Positions 6,270-10,253 of a DNA stretch of 10,253 nucleotides are shown one piece after another. Where the stretch lies: the NCBI GenBank assembly GCA_030151635.1, contig JASLDF010000005.1, positions 1 to 10,253 of the forward strand, read 5' to 3'. This stretch comes from Bacteroides sp. Lineage in GTDB: Bacteria > Bacteroidota > Bacteroidia > Bacteroidales > Bacteroidaceae. Position 1 is the first letter of the stretch, and each line of letters starts with the position of its first letter. The notes below the pieces were generated by a model. That model was not told where the DNA came from. It ran no database searches and was given only the letters and a program-made list of their open reading frames with translations. The translations under genes were made by a program, and so were the position numbers.

Positions 6270-9080
6270 TTAGTTTAAACCATATTCAGAGGTGTAGAAC
6301 GCCCATTCTAGGATGGATGCAAAAGCGAATCCATTGTAGGCCATCATCATTGGAACGTAGAAACTGTCATTTCCACTTTCGTTATTAAGGGCATAATAAG
6401 TAATGTCGCGTACATGCTGAGCAATGGCTCCATTCGTTTTAAATTCCCATTGTGCATCGCTTGTTACAAAGTCTTTGTCGCCAATCCATAAAATAGGAAG
6501 TTCGGTTAGACGGAACATGGAATAGGCAATGTCTTTTTCGGGTCTGTTAGAGGTAGAGCCTTTTGCGTCTAGTGCATACGGTACGATGCCCGTGTACTTA
6601 ACTGCTTTGTGATATTCAAGGCCACGAATGCCATATCCAGTTTTATTAAGTTGGATGTATTCCGTGCCCAAACGACCAAAACTGCCATTTGATACTAAAT
6701 CCCAATCATAAAGTGGGAAGAAATAACGGAACTGGCCCAGTGTTGAAGGAGTAAGAAAGTCGGCTAACGATTTTCTGCCTCTTTTATCTTCAATAATTTT
6801 ACTACCAATTTCCCTAAATTGAATAGGCTGTGGTCTTGATGATTCAATGAAGTTAGGTCCTATTTCGAGTGGAATATAGCGTTGTGCATTACCAATGCTT
6901 TTTAGTGCTTTGTTTTTTGACAATATGGGAGTAATACTTTGGTCGCCATTCATAATAATGATGGCAGGACGACCACCCACAGCCAAGCGGGTATCTTGTG
7001 CATACTCATAAATTGCATTTGCTTCCGATTCATCGAATGCTTTTCCAATGATAACCACATCGGGCATTGTCGCTTGAAGATCGGCAAGGGTTATTTTTCC
7101 ACTCTTTTCTGGTAAATAGGTAATATTCTCAATTTGAACCGTTGCATTTTTAGAATGACCAAAGTTTACAGATTGGTCGCTGCAGTCAATCAGTTTCAAG
7201 AAATTTGAGTTACTCTTTAAAGAATTAGAACCATTGAAATAGCCTTGTACCTTTTTAGCCACTTTCGCAAAAGGAATGTGCACTTTCAAGAACGAAGGAG
7301 TTACGCCATCCGCTTCAAGAATCAATGATTTATCTTTTGGAGAAGTACTTTTACCTTTGACTTTCAACGTAACTGTCTTTTGAATCATTCCCTCTTTTTC
7401 AATGAAACCATCAGCTCCAAACTCGCCCTGTTCATCCACGTAGATGCCATCCACAATCTCTGTTTTGATGTGGTAGGTCAGGTTCTTTACCTTATCTAAA
7501 TCGCTAGCAATTAGTGTTACGTCAATGGTATTTTCGGCGGTATTAGTCAAATCCATTCCATTCATGTAGACCCCGTTTACCACCGCCGATTTTTGCTTTA
7601 GTTGATAGTCGGCAGGCTTGTTGCGTTGGGTTACTTTAATCTTGAAATTCTGTTTGTACAAGTTTAGTTCAAGGAATTCATATTTATCGTATTTAGTCTC
7701 GTTGCTTGTTTTTGGGGTAATTACAAGTGTATTGTCTTTTGCTTTTAGTTCAATGTTGAAGAGTTTACTTTCAGAAAGCATTCCTTCATCGTCAGACCAT
7801 CTAAGTTTAAGGTCCTCGTCAACAATTCCAGGATAGATGTTGGTTTCATACTTCACTTCTAGTCGCTCTGATGCGGTGTGCTTCATCTCTAAATTGCCCG
7901 ATTTTAAGTTGAAGTAGTACTGACCGTTCAGTTCATCACTATCAATTTTATATTCATTCCAATCTTGAAAACCGACGTGTAAAACAGACTCTTCGGTCAG
8001 CGCTTCTTCGGGAGTGGCCCCTCCAGGAGATTCTGCTCCACCAAGGTCGAATTTATAGATGGTATTTCGCATAATATCTTTGAAATTAACGGGTTTCATA
8101 CCGTCATATTCAGCAAAGTCAATGCGATAAAAACGCTCTCCGGTAAATTCTGTAGAGTTTAATTTTACACCAACAACTGCTGTAATAACTTCATTGCGCA
8201 AACCATTTGCATTGTTTTTCTTTTCAGCCAATAAAACTTGGTTACCCATTAGCTTGTTTTGTTTATCCATGTCGGTAGCCAGATAAACAACGGGATGATT
8301 TTGTGCCACTACATCACTATTCGTGATAGAAGTATCAGTTCCTTCAACTAAATACTGTGCCTCTTTCGGCATAGATGCTTGTCCTTTCTTCGCATCAAGG
8401 AAAGGGAGCATCGAATACATATTTACACTTCGGTAAATACGTACACTCTCTATGTTATCAAATTGATATTTAGCTGGATTTCCCTTGCTGTCCACTTGTT
8501 TGTCCAAGTCTAGGATTGCAAACTTTGCACGAGCAAATATGCGTGTTAAAAAAGCTTCGGTATTTAACTTGTCTGAGTTGGCATCCACATTAAAATGACC
8601 TGTTAGTGGAGTGGGTTGCGTATAATCCAGCCTTTTATCTTGGCGAAGAACCAAAGTTGATTCAAACTTTTGATAGGTCATGCCTTCTGTCGTAGTATAG
8701 TCATTCGAATTTTCACTCATGACAATTACTCCATACAATTTTTGTTTGAATTTAGCAGGGATTTTTAAGTTGATTGAAAATTTATCACTACCCGAAGCAG
8801 GGGGTGTGAAAGTTAAATTTTTGTTGTCCGACACCAATAGCAATGTCTCTGGTATTAGACTCTGCTCATTTACACTAAAAAGGAAGATGCTTAGATTTTC
8901 CTTTACAATTTTCAATTCATGTGCTTGGGAGCGGGTAGTCGGTGGTGTCGAAATTTTCAACGATAAGGTTTTTTTGGGTCCCTCGTTCGCAGTTCTATTC
9001 ATTTCATCGTTCACACACGACACTAATCCGAACATAAACACCATGAAAAGGAAATACAATTTTCCGTAAGTTTTAATCAT
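6270..9080 (-). CDS. Fimbrillin-like lipoprotein with C-terminal alpha/beta domain (936 aa)
   Basis: First gene of the operon and a divergent paralogue of the next one, with the same domain order. It has a signal peptide with lipobox LVSC (Cys22), then a fimbrillin-like region (about 36-378) with TTRS (48-51), LTGHFNVD (159-166), TRIFARAKFAILDL (179-192), MRNTIYKFDLGG (337-348) and VGFQDWNEY (369-377). BACON-like (about 385-487) and Ig-like (about 499-592; VVNGVYMNG and EIVDGIYVDEQGEF) domains follow, then a C-terminal alpha/beta region (about 608-936) with PDVVIIGKAFDESEANAIYEYA (split here: DVVIIGKAF at 674-682) and PAIIIMNGDQ (705-714). Both paralogues end with an aromatic helix (here FASILEWAF). 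I used ATG 9080 because it directly precedes a canonical signal peptide; a TTG at 9122 would add 14 hydrophilic residues in front of it. Probably exported and surface-exposed; a ligand is not deducible. Confidence 0.85.
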   Translation of the reverse strand: MIKTYGKLYFLFMVFMFGLVSCVNDEMNRTANEGPKKTLSLKISTPPTTRSQAHELKIVKENLSIFLFSVNEQSLIPETLLLVSDNKNLTFTPPASGSDKFSINLKIPAKFKQKLYGVIVMSENSNDYTTTEGMTYQKFESTLVLRQDKRLDYTQPTPLTGHFNVDANSDKLNTEAFLTRIFARAKFAILDLDKQVDSKGNPAKYQFDNIESVRIYRSVNMYSMLPFLDAKKGQASMPKEAQYLVEGTDTSITNSDVVAQNHPVVYLATDMDKQNKLMGNQVLLAEKKNNANGLRNEVITAVVGVKLNSTEFTGERFYRIDFAEYDGMKPVNFKDIMRNTIYKFDLGGAESPGGATPEEALTEESVLHVGFQDWNEYKIDSDELNGQYYFNLKSGNLEMKHTASERLEVKYETNIYPGIVDEDLKLRWSDDEGMLSESKLFNIELKAKDNTLVITPKTSNETKYDKYEFLELNLYKQNFKIKVTQRNKPADYQLKQKSAVVNGVYMNGMDLTNTAENTIDVTLIASDLDKVKNLTYHIKTEIVDGIYVDEQGEFGADGFIEKEGMIQKTVTLKVKGKSTSPKDKSLILEADGVTPSFLKVHIPFAKVAKKVQGYFNGSNSLKSNSNFLKLIDCSDQSVNFGHSKNATVQIENITYLPEKSGKITLADLQATMPDVVIIGKAFDESEANAIYEYAQDTRLAVGGRPAIIIMNGDQSITPILSKNKALKSIGNAQRYIPLEIGPNFIESSRPQPIQFREIGSKIIEDKRGRKSLADFLTPSTLGQFRYFFPLYDWDLVSNGSFGRLGTEYIQLNKTGYGIRGLEYHKAVKYTGIVPYALDAKGSTSNRPEKDIAYSMFRLTELPILWIGDKDFVTSDAQWEFKTNGAIAQHVRDITYYALNNESGNDSFYVPMMMAYNGFAFASILEWAFYTSEYGLN

Positions 9081-9777
9081 GTTAGTTAAGTTGTAAATTA
9101 CCCCCGAAAACCTTGGTGCCAATGTGTGTGACGCCTTGGATATAAGGAGGGTATTTATAAAAAACGTTGTTTAAATTAATATCATCAATCAATCCGAAAG
9201 GGGGTATCAAGCACACCTTTCAATATATACTATCTCTTAAAAAAAGACTAATGTCAATTTTATTATGCGAAGATAGGTAAAGTTTTTGTAATAACTATAA
9301 TCAGGTAAATTATTTTTACTTTAAAGTCATTACTTGCTATAATAAGGGTTTTATAGTGTTTAAATCTGTCTTGTGGGCTGATTGATAGCTTGTTGGGCTT
9401 TGGTGGTGGTGTTTGGTAAATGGTTAAGTTGCATTGTTAACTATATATATTCAATTTGGGGTAGTGAATAATAGGATATTTATAAAGGGGTGTTCCATGG
9501 TGTATTAAATATTTATACTGCCACTATTAAGTCTTAGATTTCTATAATTAAACCGTTGTTTTATGGTAAATGCTATCTATTGACTAGAAAATGGTATTAA
9601 TAAATATATAATATGGTCACTAGTACGTTTATATATTAAGAGATATAGAACAGTATTAAATTAGGTTTTATCAATGGCATTTCCATTTATCAAGCGTCGC
9701 AAAGGGGAGGGGTGTTCAAGCCAACCCTAGTGGAATATCAAAGTAATGGAGCTGTGAAGAAAGTCGAGTTTTAGGAA
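9081..9777. other. Long AT-rich non-coding region upstream of the lipoprotein operon
   Basis: About 700 bp without a credible gene on either strand. It must hold the promoter of the lipoprotein operon, but no exact TAnnTTTG on the - strand was found. The closest is TAAAATTG (9262-9255), without a TTTG at the right distance. A conspicuous G/T-rich run lies at about 9370-9425 (TTTGGTGGTGGTGTTTGG), and ATTTATA motifs recur near 9152, 9477 and 9510. No long inverted repeats of the kind that flank invertible promoters were seen. Confidence 0.5.
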
Positions 9778-10152
9778 TCACAATTTAATCATAGGTGTTA
9801 TAATCTCTTGAATTGCATCGTAAAGTTGTTGATCTGAAGTCGATTTATCGAAGTTTTCGTTGAAGTTTACAGATTTACCGTTATTTACACACTTCCCTTT
9901 GATTGTTACAAGTATCAGTTTTGGAGCATACGTAATTTTAAGTCGACCGTTTGGCAAATCAATGCAATAGGTCAAATCTTTTGGTGAGGAAATGGGCCAT
10001 TCGCTAAACTTTTTCACTAATGTAGGTACGTGTTCGAGTTGCGCATCAATACGTTTACTTCGTTCTTCTCGTACGCCACGTATTAAGAAATAGATAAGAC
10101 CAGTAATTAGAATAGCGATGATAATAGTGATAATTAGGGTAGTAGTTGACAT
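9778..10152 (-). CDS. Single-pass membrane protein of unknown function (124 aa)
   Basis: An uncleaved-looking hydrophobic N-terminal helix (about residues 5-24, LIITIIIAILITGLIYFLI) is followed at once by basic residues (RGVREERSKR, 25-34), which predicts the N-terminus outside and the rest in the cytoplasm. The soluble part (about 35-124) has a mixed alpha/beta pattern: an amphipathic stretch (LVKKFSEWPISS), beta-like strands (DLTYCIDLP, GRLKITYA, KLILVTIKG), and a C-terminal helix (QQLYDAIQEIITPMI). I do not recognise a family. The ATG at 10152 is supported by AGGAAA just upstream and a good promoter about 30 nt away. It runs in the same direction as the lipoprotein operon but is separated from it by nearly 700 bp, so a shared transcript is unlikely. 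Confidence 0.75.
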   Translation of the reverse strand: MSTTTLIITIIIAILITGLIYFLIRGVREERSKRIDAQLEHVPTLVKKFSEWPISSPKDLTYCIDLPNGRLKITYAPKLILVTIKGKCVNNGKSVNFNENFDKSTSDQQLYDAIQEIITPMIKL

Positions 10153-10181
10153 GGTTTCCTGCTTTGAGATTAGTGTAAACT

Positions 10182-10211
10182 CAAAAATACAAAATAAACT
10201 TAGTTATCAAA
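10182..10211 (-). promoter_or_regulatory. Bacteroidetes sigma-AB-type promoter of the 124-aa gene
   Basis: On the - strand TTTG (10211-10208) is followed after 18 bp by TATTTTTG (10189-10182). Both match the Bacteroidetes primary-sigma consensus TTTG / TAnnTTTG; the usual spacing is 19-21 bp, so it is one base short. Initiation would fall around 10175, giving a leader of about 20-25 nt containing AGGAAA. Confidence 0.6.
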
Positions 10212-10253
10212 GTTTTTACTGTTGACGATTTGCTAATGGTTTGATCAAACGGT

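Noticed and set aside
8719..9069. 116-codon + strand frame opposite the 936-aa lipoprotein start
   Set aside because: Antisense to the signal peptide and first fimbrillin-like domain; no recognisable protein features.
9081..9122. N-terminal extension of the 936-aa lipoprotein to a TTG at 9122
   Set aside because: It would put 14 residues ahead of a canonical lipoprotein signal peptide; the ATG at 9080 fits better.
9145..9280. AAGGAGG followed by a TTG-started frame on the + strand
   Set aside because: The spacing is poor, the start is non-ATG and the short peptide has no protein-like features; the SD match is probably chance.

Overview
The window looks like Bacteroidales chromosome (Bacteroidetes; Prevotellaceae, Bacteroidaceae and Porphyromonadaceae cannot be told apart from this stretch). 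Reasons: two long Cys-lipidated fimbrillin-like surface proteins of the type V pilus superfamily, Bacteroidetes-style -7 promoter motifs (TAnnTTTG), AT-rich intergenic DNA and weak Shine-Dalgarno signals. No rRNA, tRNA, transposase, integrase or CRISPR array was found.

Left part (1-1772, + strand): the last codons of an unidentified gene, then a compact operon of a pirin-family cupin protein, a small NATD1/YjdJ-type GNAT acetyltransferase and a 57-residue two-helix membrane protein. A hairpin plus T-tract closes the operon at 1741-1771.

Middle-left (1840-2794, - strand): three tandem copies of a ~314-bp unit, each carrying one small membrane-protein gene and its own hairpin. The promoter-proximal gene (2615-2794, 59 aa) looks like the ordinary form. 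The two downstream genes (62 aa each) keep its last 40 residues but have an unrelated, basic N-terminus. A 22-bp stub of a further copy ends the array. This is the most unusual structure in the window. The 59-aa gene has a consensus -7 box and two perfect palindromes upstream.

2979-3511 is non-coding. It contains a strong orphan terminator, several inverted repeats and the terminator of the next operon.

Centre (3512-9080, - strand): two adjacent genes 13 bp apart encode large paralogous lipoproteins (936 then 914 aa). Both run from a lipobox signal, through a fimbrillin-like region and BACON-like and second Ig-like beta domains, to a long C-terminal alpha/beta domain. They are probably surface-exposed pilus-associated or adhesin-like proteins. 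No separate pilus stalk or anchor gene lies in the window.

Right (9081-10253): about 700 bp of AT-rich non-coding DNA upstream of the lipoprotein operon, then a 124-aa single-pass membrane protein gene on the - strand with a good Bacteroidetes promoter.
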